Below are positions 53,264-61,965 of a stretch of DNA of 64,000 nt, piece by piece (the stretch's first letter is position 1; each line of letters opens with the position of its first letter). A model generated the notes under the pieces. That model searched no databases and had not been told where the DNA came from. It saw nothing but the letters and a program-made list of their open reading frames with translations. The position numbers and the translations under genes are program-made. The DNA is taken from contig CALGMA010000016.1 of NCBI GenBank assembly GCA_937959265.1, positions 1 through 64,000 of the forward strand, given 5' to 3'. This stretch comes from an uncultured Anaerolineae bacterium (GTDB lineage: Bacteria > Chloroflexota > Anaerolineae > J036 > Brachytrichaceae).

Positions 53264-55219
53264 ATGCTCAAATCCCTTTCCCTCACCCAAGCGCACCAGC
53301 TGATCGCGCCATTGGCCCTGGTCGTGACGGTTGTCGCTGTGTATTGGCCCAGCATGTCGCTGCCGCTTTCGTTCGACGACGCATGGAGCGTGCGGATGGC
53401 GCGCGACTTTACGCCACTCGACCTGTTCACACGGACGCAAAACTTCGGCTACTACCGGCCGCTATACCTGGCCTACTACAGGCTAGCAGCTGCTGCCGGC
53501 GCGTTCGGCCCACTCCTCCTGCATACTCTGTGCATCGCTACCCACGCGGCGAATGCACTGCTGCTGCTCAAGTTCATACCTGCCACGTTGGGTGGGCACA
53601 CAGCCGGTTTGGCATTCAGCGTGGCCTTCCTCTTCGCGCTGAACCCGTTCGCTGTCCAGGCGGTTGCGCTCCCCGCCGGTCTGAACCACTTGCTGGCGCT
53701 GTTGTTCATCCAATTGGCGGTGCTGGCTTATGCCCGCGCGCGCCAGCCTATGCGCGCCTATCGGCGCGCAGCGTGGTGGGTTGGCTGCCTCGGGTTGTGC
53801 GTGTTGGCCTTCCTCTCTAACGAGATCGGCTTAAGCGTCGTTGGCTTTGTGCTGGCTTACGAGGCAGTGCGCCTTGGGCATGTGCGTTGCTGGCCACTCG
53901 CGGCGGCTCATGCTTGGCCAGTGATTGGGTTGACTGCCGGCTACGTGGTGGTGTATGCGCTCATCCCCAAGGGCGCTGCGCCTGAGTTTGTCTTCTCCGT
54001 CGAGGGTGTGCTCATGCGAGCACTGATGGCGTTGCAGACGCTGACATATCCGCTCACTTTGCTGGTTGCACCGCTCCAGCTATCCGCTGAGGCAGGCGTG
54101 CTGCTGGCGAGCGTCCTGCTGGCAGTTGCGTGCCTTTTTGCGCTGCGCAATCAAGAGAGCGGTGCCTTGCTCGCGGGGGCGTTGATCTTCGCTGCGTCTA
54201 TAGCGCTGCCGGTGCTGCGTCTGGCTACCGGCTACGTGCAAAATGCACCTCGTGTATTTTACGTTTCAAGCGTCGGCACGGCCATGCTGTGGGCGTGGCT
54301 TGTGCGGGCTTTCGCGGCGCAACTGCCCCGCAGCCTCGCTCGAGCCGCCACGGCAGCCGCAATCGCTGCGATTGGCCTGGCCGGCGCATGGCACGTGCGC
54401 GAGCATCAGTCCTTCTTGGCGCGCGCTAGCGAGCCGGTGAGCGCGATTGCGCAGGCCGGCGCCGTGCTCGCCCCTGATGAGACGTTGCTGGCAATTAACG
54501 CGCCGGAGTGGGTCGCGCCACCCCAGCGGCGCTTCCCGATGTTTCACGAGGGCGCAATCGTGCTGGCCGACTACGTGACAGGCAGCGACCTAGTGCTGGC
54601 GAACACCGGCCTCATCCGCCGCGTGCAATTGGCGCAGCTTGCATTACCCCACGATCCCACGCGCCCCTACGCCTTCCAGCCCTTTGGAGATCCGCTCGAC
54701 CTTGCTCAATTGCACACTGCTTCGCAAGTGCTTCAGACGCACTACCTCCCCAACGGTCCACGCACGACATGGCTCGGCGGCACCACGGCGCAGCGCTACT
54801 CACAGGTTGAAGTCTCCTTCGCCGGTAGGCTGGCGCTTGTGCGATACCACATCCAGCCCTGCCGCGAAGGATGGGTAGCGGCGTTGCAATGGCGAGGCGC
54901 GCCATCCGCGCGCGAACTGACGCCGACCCTCTCGGCGTTCGTCCAAGTGCTGGATGCTAACGGCGCCAAGCTCGCTCAAAACGACGGCGCGCCACTGGGC
55001 GGGCTGTTGCCGTTTGCACAATTGCCCTACGATCGCGACATCGTTGACCGTCGGATGCTCATCGCGACGGGCGCCGTCGGCGCTACGCTCCACATCGGGT
55101 TATATGACTATGTGACCGGCAAACGCCTGCCGGCGACCGCCGCACAGGGCGCGCGCCTGGACGGTGATGCGCTGGCGCTGACCCTTCCCCCGCTCGATCC
55201 AGGCGTCGCCTGCCGGTAA
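53264..55219 (+). CDS. TMTC-like polytopic membrane protein with one C-terminal beta-sandwich module
   Basis: A protein of 651 residues, paralogous to the gene at 48974-51079. The first loop has LSFDDAWSVR (D38-D39) and YYRPLYLAYYRL at 63-74; relatives in the TMTC group share this DD plus YRPL pattern. About eleven helices reach residue 395, then a soluble part, then the module at about 514-640 (FVQVLDANGAKLAQNDGAPLGG, the longest recognisable block being LAQNDGAPLGG, and LHIGLYDYVTG). The ATG at 53264 is chosen because upstream codons overlap the opposing gene. It ends 9 bp before the stop of the converging gene. Confidence 0.82.
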   Translation: MLKSLSLTQAHQLIAPLALVVTVVAVYWPSMSLPLSFDDAWSVRMARDFTPLDLFTRTQNFGYYRPLYLAYYRLAAAAGAFGPLLLHTLCIATHAANALLLLKFIPATLGGHTAGLAFSVAFLFALNPFAVQAVALPAGLNHLLALLFIQLAVLAYARARQPMRAYRRAAWWVGCLGLCVLAFLSNEIGLSVVGFVLAYEAVRLGHVRCWPLAAAHAWPVIGLTAGYVVVYALIPKGAAPEFVFSVEGVLMRALMALQTLTYPLTLLVAPLQLSAEAGVLLASVLLAVACLFALRNQESGALLAGALIFAASIALPVLRLATGYVQNAPRVFYVSSVGTAMLWAWLVRAFAAQLPRSLARAATAAAIAAIGLAGAWHVREHQSFLARASEPVSAIAQAGAVLAPDETLLAINAPEWVAPPQRRFPMFHEGAIVLADYVTGSDLVLANTGLIRRVQLAQLALPHDPTRPYAFQPFGDPLDLAQLHTASQVLQTHYLPNGPRTTWLGGTTAQRYSQVEVSFAGRLALVRYHIQPCREGWVAALQWRGAPSARELTPTLSAFVQVLDANGAKLAQNDGAPLGGLLPFAQLPYDRDIVDRRMLIATGAVGATLHIGLYDYVTGKRLPATAAQGARLDGDALALTLPPLDPGVACR

Positions 55220-55228
55220 TCGCAAACC

Positions 55229-57136
55229 TCAGCGGGACGACACCCGAATCGGCAGCGACACCTGCGGCGAGATTTCACCCGTTTCGGTGTAGGGGATGAC
55301 GCGCAACACATACGCCCCGGCGCTCAGATCGGGTGGCAGGGGGATGAGATACACCCCCCAGATCGGCTTCTCGAACGGCGTGTAGGGAAAGCCATTGAAG
55401 GCGATCGGCTGGTCGGACTGCAACACTTGCGCGCCTTGCGCATCGGCTAGTCGCAGCGACACCTTTGTGTAAACCGACAATGGCACAAACGGCCGGGTCT
55501 GCCAAAAGCATTGCACCTCCATGAAGCCGTCTCCCGCGTAAACCGGCTGCGGCTGCACACAACCCAGGCTGCTCAGCCCGACCTCGGGGCGGTTGTGTTC
55601 AATCGCGGCCTCGCTAGGTGGAATCTGCGCCGGCAGCGGGCGATAGGGCCGAAAGAAGCGATAATGCTCCAGGCGCAAGCCGGCAAATTGCGGCGTATCA
55701 GGTTGCGGCGCGAAGGCCTGCGACTGACGGCGCAGCAGGGCCGTCGCCACGCCGGTCGGGTCGATCACGTCATCTTGCCAAAGCAGCAACCATGCGCCGC
55801 CCAGGTTGGCCAGCGCGGCGTTCGTCGCCGGCACAACGCTAGTGTAGGTCAACGTGTTGTGCACGTTCAGCACCGGGTCGGGCGGCAAGGCCACCCAGGC
55901 ATCTGTCGCGCCGCGCCAGTAGTACTCGAAGGCCGGCGCGAAGTGGCCGGATACAAGCACCACGCGCTCATCCGGCCGTAGATGTGCGCCGATGTGCGCC
56001 ACGGCGCCGCGAAAGTCCTCGTTGGCGTAGAGCGGGTTCATGCGCAACGCGAGCGAGCCGGCGGCGAAGCTTACGGCCAGAGCCGCGGCGCCAGCCCGCG
56101 CCAGCATCCATGCTGCCGGCCTGAGTGACGATGCGCCGGCGATAGCCGCGCCGACCGCCGCAAGTACGATGGGCGTAACGATAGTCGGGTAACGCGGTGA
56201 GAACTTGCCGCTGAGGGTGCAGAACGTCGCAATGGCCACCGGCGCGACAAGTGCGGTCGCAGCCAACGCCTGCGCTGCGGGCGCGCAGCCGCGCGTCCGT
56301 GCGAGCGCCAGGCACGATAGCGCAAGCGCGATCGTCACAGCGACGCCCGTCGGCGCGATCCACTCTGCCGGCAACAGGCGCGGCAACACTTGGCCGGCGG
56401 CTGTCTGCGCCACTAACGTCGGCCAGTCCGCCGACGCGGCATAGCTCACACCGTAGCCGGCGCGGTTCGGCCAGATAAACGCCGTCCACAGGAGGATCAT
56501 CAGGCCGGCGCCGGTGATGGCGAGGAGCTGCGGGCGACTCGGCAGACGCCTCTGGCTAAAGCGCAGCGTCACGCTTACGAGGATGTGGACGCCGACGATC
56601 AGCGCGCACAGCACGTGGGTGGCAAAGGCGAGCACACCCAGCACGCCCCATGCCAGCCAATAAGCCCATCGGTCGTCGCGCAGCGCTAGCGACAGCGCGA
56701 GCGTCGCTCCCAGGCACAGGCAGCCGGCCAGGGCATACATGCGCGCCTCTTGCGCAGCCAAAACCCCGACCGGCGAGAGGGCGAGCAACACGGCGGCGCT
56801 GGGCGAAGGCCGGGACAGCGCCACGGCGCTCAGCCGGTAAGCCAACGCGACACTCGCCACCCCACAGAAGACCGACATCAAGCGAACGGCGAATTCGCTC
56901 TCGCCCAGCCCGATCATCCAACCCTTCAGCGCGACGTAATGCAGCGGCGTGTTGAGGTCGAGTTGCGCCGCGCGGACGAACAACGCGAGGACATCGTGGC
57001 GCTGCGCGAACAGCACGGAGAACGCTTCGTCGTACCACAGGCTCTGACTGGCCAGATCGAAGATGCGTATAGCCCACGCAACCAGCAGGACGCCCCAAAC
57101 CCAGATTCGTCCGCGCAGGGGGAGATGGACACGCAT
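55229..57136 (-). CDS. GT39-like glycosyltransferase with one C-terminal beta-sandwich module
   Basis: A protein of 635 residues. The first loop has LWYDEAFSV (D36, E37) and LNTPLHYVALKGW, and the next helix begins with AAQEARMYALAG, the usual GT39-like blocks. Ten to eleven helices end near residue 365. The module at about 519-635 is the most divergent of the set (VQCFWQTRP, VSLRLADAQG, PLPPDLSAGAYVLRVIPYTE). The ATG at 57136 stands 11 bases after a perfect minus-strand TATAAT, leaving room for only a very short leader and no ribosome binding site. Confidence 0.85.
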   Translation of the reverse strand: MRVHLPLRGRIWVWGVLLVAWAIRIFDLASQSLWYDEAFSVLFAQRHDVLALFVRAAQLDLNTPLHYVALKGWMIGLGESEFAVRLMSVFCGVASVALAYRLSAVALSRPSPSAAVLLALSPVGVLAAQEARMYALAGCLCLGATLALSLALRDDRWAYWLAWGVLGVLAFATHVLCALIVGVHILVSVTLRFSQRRLPSRPQLLAITGAGLMILLWTAFIWPNRAGYGVSYAASADWPTLVAQTAAGQVLPRLLPAEWIAPTGVAVTIALALSCLALARTRGCAPAAQALAATALVAPVAIATFCTLSGKFSPRYPTIVTPIVLAAVGAAIAGASSLRPAAWMLARAGAAALAVSFAAGSLALRMNPLYANEDFRGAVAHIGAHLRPDERVVLVSGHFAPAFEYYWRGATDAWVALPPDPVLNVHNTLTYTSVVPATNAALANLGGAWLLLWQDDVIDPTGVATALLRRQSQAFAPQPDTPQFAGLRLEHYRFFRPYRPLPAQIPPSEAAIEHNRPEVGLSSLGCVQPQPVYAGDGFMEVQCFWQTRPFVPLSVYTKVSLRLADAQGAQVLQSDQPIAFNGFPYTPFEKPIWGVYLIPLPPDLSAGAYVLRVIPYTETGEISPQVSLPIRVSSR

Positions 57137-57147
57137 GAACGCGGCGG

Positions 57148-57182
57148 ATTATAGGCTTCCACATCAAGCAACGTGCGATAAT
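57148..57182. promoter_or_regulatory. Compact divergent promoter pair
   Basis: TATAAT reads on the minus strand at 57148-57153 and GATAAT on the plus strand at 57177-57182, back to back with 23 bases between them, within a divergent intergenic region. The same 23-base spacing is found between pyrD and its divergent neighbour. The plus-strand hexamer is inside the dyad GCGATAATCGC (57175-57185). No good -35 boxes are seen. Confidence 0.5.
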
Positions 57183-57243
57183 CGCAGCGTGCCTCGGCGT
57201 GCTCCGCTTTGACGCAACCCAGGCCGAAGCGCTGCAATTGGCG

Positions 57244-59538
57244 ATGGTGCTCCGCCGGCTCATCCTCCTGACTTTCATCCTCCTCGCGCTGCCCTACGCA
57301 TTCGCGACGCCGGTCTTTGAGAAGAATGACGAGGTCATGCACTTCGCCTTCATTCGTCACCTGGCGAACGGCGGGGAGTTGCCGGTCCAATCGCTGGCAT
57401 CCCAAGAAGCGCCCTGGGCGCAGGAGGGCAGCCAGCCGCCGCTCTACTACGCGCTGGCCAGCCTGGTTACGAGACTGTTCGACACCGGCGACTTTGAGGC
57501 GCAGCACCGGCCTAATGCTTCGCCGCTCTACGACCCCTACGCGCCCGGCAACAAAAACATGCTCATCATCACGCCGGAGAAGCGCCCGTTCGCCTATGGT
57601 GGCACCACGCTCGCCGCGATTGCGCTGCGCCTGCTGGGCATCCTGCCCGGCTGCATCACCCTCTGGCTCGCGTTTGGTGTCGCTGATCTGGCGACCGAAG
57701 ACCGGCGCGTCGCGACCATTGCCATGGCGCTGACGGCGTTCAACCCAATGTTCTTGACCGTGACCACAGCCGTGAGCAACGACGGGTTGCTGATTGCGCT
57801 GACCACGACTGCGCTCTACACGCTGATGCAGGCCTTGACACAAGGCGCGACCCTACAGCGCGCGTTCGTCTTCGGTGCGCTGGCCGGCTTGGCCAGCCTA
57901 ACCAAGCTGAGCGGCGCGCTGCTGCTGCCCCTGGCCGGCGCGATGCTCATCGCGCCCAGGCTCGAACCCGGCGCGGCGGCATCGCGCCCCCACTGGTCGA
58001 AGCTGATTGCTGCCGTAGCGATGCCATGGCTACTCATCGCCGGGTGGTGGTATGTCCGCAACGTCCTGCTCTATGGCGAACCGACCGGCGCGGCGATGAT
58101 GGCGGCCATCGCCCACCCGCGCAGCATCTCGCCCCTCGAGGCGTTAGCGGAGTTTGAAGGAGTGCGCATCTCCTACTTAGCGATGTTCGGCCAATTCAAC
58201 GTGCCGGCAGATAGCCTGGCCTATCAAGCATTCGACATCTTCTTGCTCGCCTGCCTTGCCGGTCTGGCGCTGCGCCTCATCCGTCAAAGAGGCGACGTGG
58301 GTCGCATCTATTGGCTGCGAATCGGCACGCTGGCTGCCTACGCTGCGCTCATCTACGCCGCATTGGTGCGCTGGACGATGATGACGCCGGCTTCGCAGGG
58401 CCGGCTGCTCTTCCCCGCCATCGCTGCGCTGTCCACGTTGATGGCGCTCGGCCTCGTCGAGTTGGCGCAGACAACTTTCACGGTTGGCCGAGGGCGCATC
58501 ACGCCCTTCGCTGCGCTGCCGCTCGCGTCTTGTATCGGGCTGTTCGTCCTAGCGGCGATCTCGCCCTTCCGCTACGTTATTCCCGCCTACACGCCGCCGC
58601 TGGTGGACGACCTCCCGGCGGGTATGACGCCCGTCCGGCAACGTTTCGACGCATTCGCAGAAGTGGTCGGATACGGTATGCAGCCCCAAGCCGTTTACCC
58701 AGGAGACAAAGTGCGCGTGAGCGTGGTCATGCGCGCGCGACAACCTACGGCGTTCGACTACTTGTTGGTGGTCAGCCTGCTTGGCCGCGACAACCGGCCC
58801 CTGGCGCGGTTCGACACCTTTACCGGCGGCGGGCTGCTGCCCAGCAGCCAATGGCAGGCCGGCCAGATGTGGCGCGACGACGTAGACCTGGTCATGCCGG
58901 AGGACGCCGAAGCGCCGGCCACGCTGCGCGTTCAGTTCGCGCTGTACAACCGTGGCAGCGGCGACGTCATACCGGGCGACGATGGACAAGGCAACCCTTC
59001 TCCGCCGCTGTTCGACGGCGCAACGCTGCTTCCCAGGCCAGACGCAGACGAAACGCTCGGCTCCGCGCAAATCGCCGCGCTAGGCGAGGTCGCTTGGCTT
59101 CAAGCCGCCCGCTTTGCGCCGCAGGCCACGGCCGGCCAGCCGTTGACGGTCACGCTCACCTGGCAGACGCTCGGCGCCACGCCGGACCCGCATACGACCT
59201 TCGTGCATCTGGTGGATGAGCGCGGCGCGCTGTGGGCGCAAAACGACGCGCCGCCGCTGGGCGGCCAATTCCCCACCACGCGCTGGCGCGCCGGCGTCAC
59301 GTTCGATGACTCGTACACCCTGCCGCTGTCGGCCGAGCTGCCGCCGGGACGGTATCGCCTGTTCGTCGGCCTGTATCACGCCGCCGACCTGACGCGTTTG
59401 CCCGCATTCGACCGCGACGGCAGACGGCTGCAGGACGACCGCATCTACCTGGGCGAAGTGCGCGTTGTCCCGCCAACCTCACTTATCCACCCGGCCCGAT
59501 GTGGTAACGTCATCCTGGCATGCCGCGCACTCAACTGA
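57244..59538 (+). CDS. DUF2142-like polytopic membrane protein with two C-terminal beta-sandwich modules
   Basis: A protein of 764 residues. The first loop has EKNDEVMHFAFIRHLANGG (D29, E30) and QPPLYY at 64-69, the pattern of DUF2142/GT-C-like proteins. About eleven helices end near residue 450. Two modules follow, about 471-600 (VVGYGMQPQAVYPGD, VSLLGRDN, GGGLLPSSQWQAG) and 617-745 (LTVTLTWQTL, TTFVHLVDERG, QNDAPPLGG, ELPPGRYRLFVGLYH). The second is the clearest example in the window. An in-frame GTG at 57199 would add 15 residues and fits the upstream -10 element, so the start is open. About 20 extra residues after the last module overlap the next gene by 19 bases. Confidence 0.83.
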   Translation: MVLRRLILLTFILLALPYAFATPVFEKNDEVMHFAFIRHLANGGELPVQSLASQEAPWAQEGSQPPLYYALASLVTRLFDTGDFEAQHRPNASPLYDPYAPGNKNMLIITPEKRPFAYGGTTLAAIALRLLGILPGCITLWLAFGVADLATEDRRVATIAMALTAFNPMFLTVTTAVSNDGLLIALTTTALYTLMQALTQGATLQRAFVFGALAGLASLTKLSGALLLPLAGAMLIAPRLEPGAAASRPHWSKLIAAVAMPWLLIAGWWYVRNVLLYGEPTGAAMMAAIAHPRSISPLEALAEFEGVRISYLAMFGQFNVPADSLAYQAFDIFLLACLAGLALRLIRQRGDVGRIYWLRIGTLAAYAALIYAALVRWTMMTPASQGRLLFPAIAALSTLMALGLVELAQTTFTVGRGRITPFAALPLASCIGLFVLAAISPFRYVIPAYTPPLVDDLPAGMTPVRQRFDAFAEVVGYGMQPQAVYPGDKVRVSVVMRARQPTAFDYLLVVSLLGRDNRPLARFDTFTGGGLLPSSQWQAGQMWRDDVDLVMPEDAEAPATLRVQFALYNRGSGDVIPGDDGQGNPSPPLFDGATLLPRPDADETLGSAQIAALGEVAWLQAARFAPQATAGQPLTVTLTWQTLGATPDPHTTFVHLVDERGALWAQNDAPPLGGQFPTTRWRAGVTFDDSYTLPLSAELPPGRYRLFVGLYHAADLTRLPAFDRDGRRLQDDRIYLGEVRVVPPTSLIHPARCGNVILACRALN

Positions 59539-61847
59539 CGCGCCTGCAGTGGCTCATCGCAGTCGCGCACGTCGCGCTCGCGTTGATCTATGGCGCCATC
59601 AACCCGCCCTGGGAAGCGCACGACGAGACCGGCCACTTCGCCTACGTCAACCATCTCGTTGCGACGCGCAGCCTGCCCGATGTTTTCGCTGCCGACAAGG
59701 CGCTGTTCGATCAATCGCACCAGCCGCCGCTGTATTACCTCGTCGCAGCCGCGCTGACATTCTGGGCCGACCGCAGCGACGATGTGCAGCCGGAGTTCAA
59801 TCACTTTGCGCTCGACGGCACAAACCGGCGCGGCTTTCGCATCATGCTGCGACAGCCGGAGGAAGCCTTCCCCTGGCATGGCACGATCCTCGCCTTGCAT
59901 GCGACGCGCGCGATCTCGGCATTGCTCACCGGCCTGACGGTCTGTTTGATCGCATCGAGCGCCAACCTGATCTTCGGCGCCGGCTCGACGGCGGCGCTGC
60001 TCAGCACGGCACTCGCCGCTTTCAATCCCCAGGTGATCTTCATGGGCGCGATGGTCAACAACGACGCGATGGTCGCTGCGATGGGAGCTGGAGTAGCGCA
60101 TCACATCCTGCGCATTGCGCATGGCGCATCGCGCTCTCCGTCCCCTGCGCGCTCCGAAACGCCAAGCGCCAGTCGTGAAACGCAACAGGCCGAACGCAAT
60201 CCGCAACACGCGACGTTCGATGCGGATGCCCTACGCCTCGGCCTCGCCCTCGGCCTGGCGTTCCTGTCCAAGAACAGCGCCCTCGCGTTGATCGGCTTCG
60301 CAGCGCTGGCGCTGGCATTCATCGCCTGGCGCGCAGCCTGGCCGGCGCGCCACCTGCTCCGGCGAGGCGCGTTGGTCTTCGGCGCATTCGCCGTGATCGC
60401 ATTGCCCTACCTCGGCTACAACCTGGCGCGCTACGGCCGGCTGCTGACCGACCGCAACCCGGACAACCCCATCCTGGTCGCGCCCACCAGCGTCATCGGC
60501 GAAGGGGTATGGGTATCCATTCGCGACGCTTGGCTGCCGCAGTTATTCGCCAACACCTTCCGCACGTTTTGGGGCAAGTTCGGCTGGGGCAACGTTGGCC
60601 TGCCAGAGTGGGCGTATCTGGCGTTTGCTGTCTTGACGCTGGTCGGCGCGGTCGGCTGCGCAATTGGCTATCGCCGCGCCGAACGCGCGATGCGCGCGGC
60701 CATCGTCGTGCTGCTGATGCTCGGCCTTTCGATGATGGCGCTGCCGCTGTATCGCGCGCTTTTCTATCAAGACCCGGCGCTGATGCCGGGGCGTTACCTG
60801 ATGCCGGCGCTGACGTCCTACGCCTGCCTGCTCGGTTTTGGGTGGAGCGTCCTGTGCGAGCGATGGGCCTCTGCGTCGCGCAAACTGCCCTATGGCATTG
60901 CGGCCTGCCTGGCGACCTTCGCGCTGATTGTGCCGTTCGCCTACATCCAGCCGCGCTACCGGCCCGGCCTCATTGCGCCAAGCGACGCCAACGCGCTGCT
61001 CACCTTCGGCGACCTGGTGCAGCTTGTGGATGCAACGGCACAGACAGCCCTGCTGCCCGACCGCGAGGGTATGCGCCACTACGCGCGGGTAAAGTTGACC
61101 TGGCGCGCGCTGCGCCCGACAGTGGGACATCACGCCTTCAGCGTCAGCGTGTTGGGGCGTGATAACGAGGTTCTCGGCTCGATCGTTGCTTTCCCCAACC
61201 TCGGCAACTACCCCAGCACGAATTGGCGCGCCGGCGACACGTTCGTAGACGCCTACGACATCTTGCTGGAGAAGCCTTGCCCCCGGCTGCCGGCGCTCGG
61301 CAAGCTACACGTGACGGTGTTTCCGTTTGAGCCGCTGACGGCACCTCGGCCGGTTAGCGTTACGGAAGTCCTCTCGTCCACCGATGGCGCGGGCCGGCCT
61401 GTTGCGCCCATCGTCGGTCGCTTCAAGATCGGCACAGCGCCGCCGCTGCCGGTGTTCTGGCAACCGCCGCTCGCCCGCTTCGACAGCATCTGGCTGCGCG
61501 AGGCGCAACTGCCGGCGAAGGCGCGCCCCGGTGAGACCATAGCCGTCACCCTGACTTATGAAGTCATGCAACCCACACCCAAGCGCGGGACCGCGTTTGT
61601 GCACGTCCTAGACGCGAGCGGCCGGCTCGTGGGGCAAGACGACCACGCGCCGCTGAACGGGGAATATCTCACCGACCTCTGGGACGCCGGCGAGTGCGTG
61701 CGCGAGACCTTCCGGCTGACGCTGCCAATGGACGCGCAAGGCGCGCTGCGCATCGCAACCGGCTTTTACACCGCCGACGGCGCCCGATTCAAAACCGGCA
61801 CACCGGACGACGTGGCGTTCATCGGCGAGGTTCGGGTGGAGGAGTAG
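59520..61847 (+). CDS. DUF2142-like polytopic membrane protein with two C-terminal beta-sandwich modules
   Basis: A protein of 775 residues, paralogous to the gene just upstream. It has EAHDETGHFAYVNHL (D35, E36) and QPPLYY at 68-73, about eleven helices to residue 490, a module-like region at about 520-650 (VKLTWRAL, VSVLGRDNEVLG, YPSTNWRAG) and a clear module at 654-775 (IAVTLTYEV, AFVHVLDASGRLVGQDDHAP, G-x-Y end). Between two helices, near residues 198-235, is a hydrophilic stretch rich in S, P, R and Q that the paralogue lacks. Its start overlaps the upstream gene by 19 bases, so translation is probably coupled. Confidence 0.84.
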   Translation: MPRTQLTRLQWLIAVAHVALALIYGAINPPWEAHDETGHFAYVNHLVATRSLPDVFAADKALFDQSHQPPLYYLVAAALTFWADRSDDVQPEFNHFALDGTNRRGFRIMLRQPEEAFPWHGTILALHATRAISALLTGLTVCLIASSANLIFGAGSTAALLSTALAAFNPQVIFMGAMVNNDAMVAAMGAGVAHHILRIAHGASRSPSPARSETPSASRETQQAERNPQHATFDADALRLGLALGLAFLSKNSALALIGFAALALAFIAWRAAWPARHLLRRGALVFGAFAVIALPYLGYNLARYGRLLTDRNPDNPILVAPTSVIGEGVWVSIRDAWLPQLFANTFRTFWGKFGWGNVGLPEWAYLAFAVLTLVGAVGCAIGYRRAERAMRAAIVVLLMLGLSMMALPLYRALFYQDPALMPGRYLMPALTSYACLLGFGWSVLCERWASASRKLPYGIAACLATFALIVPFAYIQPRYRPGLIAPSDANALLTFGDLVQLVDATAQTALLPDREGMRHYARVKLTWRALRPTVGHHAFSVSVLGRDNEVLGSIVAFPNLGNYPSTNWRAGDTFVDAYDILLEKPCPRLPALGKLHVTVFPFEPLTAPRPVSVTEVLSSTDGAGRPVAPIVGRFKIGTAPPLPVFWQPPLARFDSIWLREAQLPAKARPGETIAVTLTYEVMQPTPKRGTAFVHVLDASGRLVGQDDHAPLNGEYLTDLWDAGECVRETFRLTLPMDAQGALRIATGFYTADGARFKTGTPDDVAFIGEVRVEE
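60111..60216. repeat. Degenerate short-repeat insertion inside a membrane-protein gene
   Basis: The DNA contains repeated variants of a short unit: CGCATTGCGCATGGCGCATCGC at its left end (units of about 7 bases) and, further on, AAACGCAACAGG, GAACGCAAT and CCGCAACACG. It encodes a 36-residue polar loop absent from the paralogous gene upstream, in frame. It looks like an inserted intergenic-type repeat that became coding. Confidence 0.4.
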
Positions 61848-61920
61848 CAAGCGGCATTCAGTGTCACACGTCGCGGCTGACGCTCGGATGGCGCGATGGG
61901 CATCCTCGCCGTAGACGGCA

Positions 61921-61926
61921 TATACT
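61921..61926 (+). promoter_or_regulatory. Possible -10 element of sdhC
   Basis: TATACT, five of six bases of the -10 consensus, lies 39 bases before the sdhC ATG in a 118-bp intergenic region. No -35 box is evident at the usual distance. Confidence 0.3.
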
Positions 61927-61965
61927 TCACAGCATCGAATTGATCTTGTAGAAGAGGTTGTTGAG

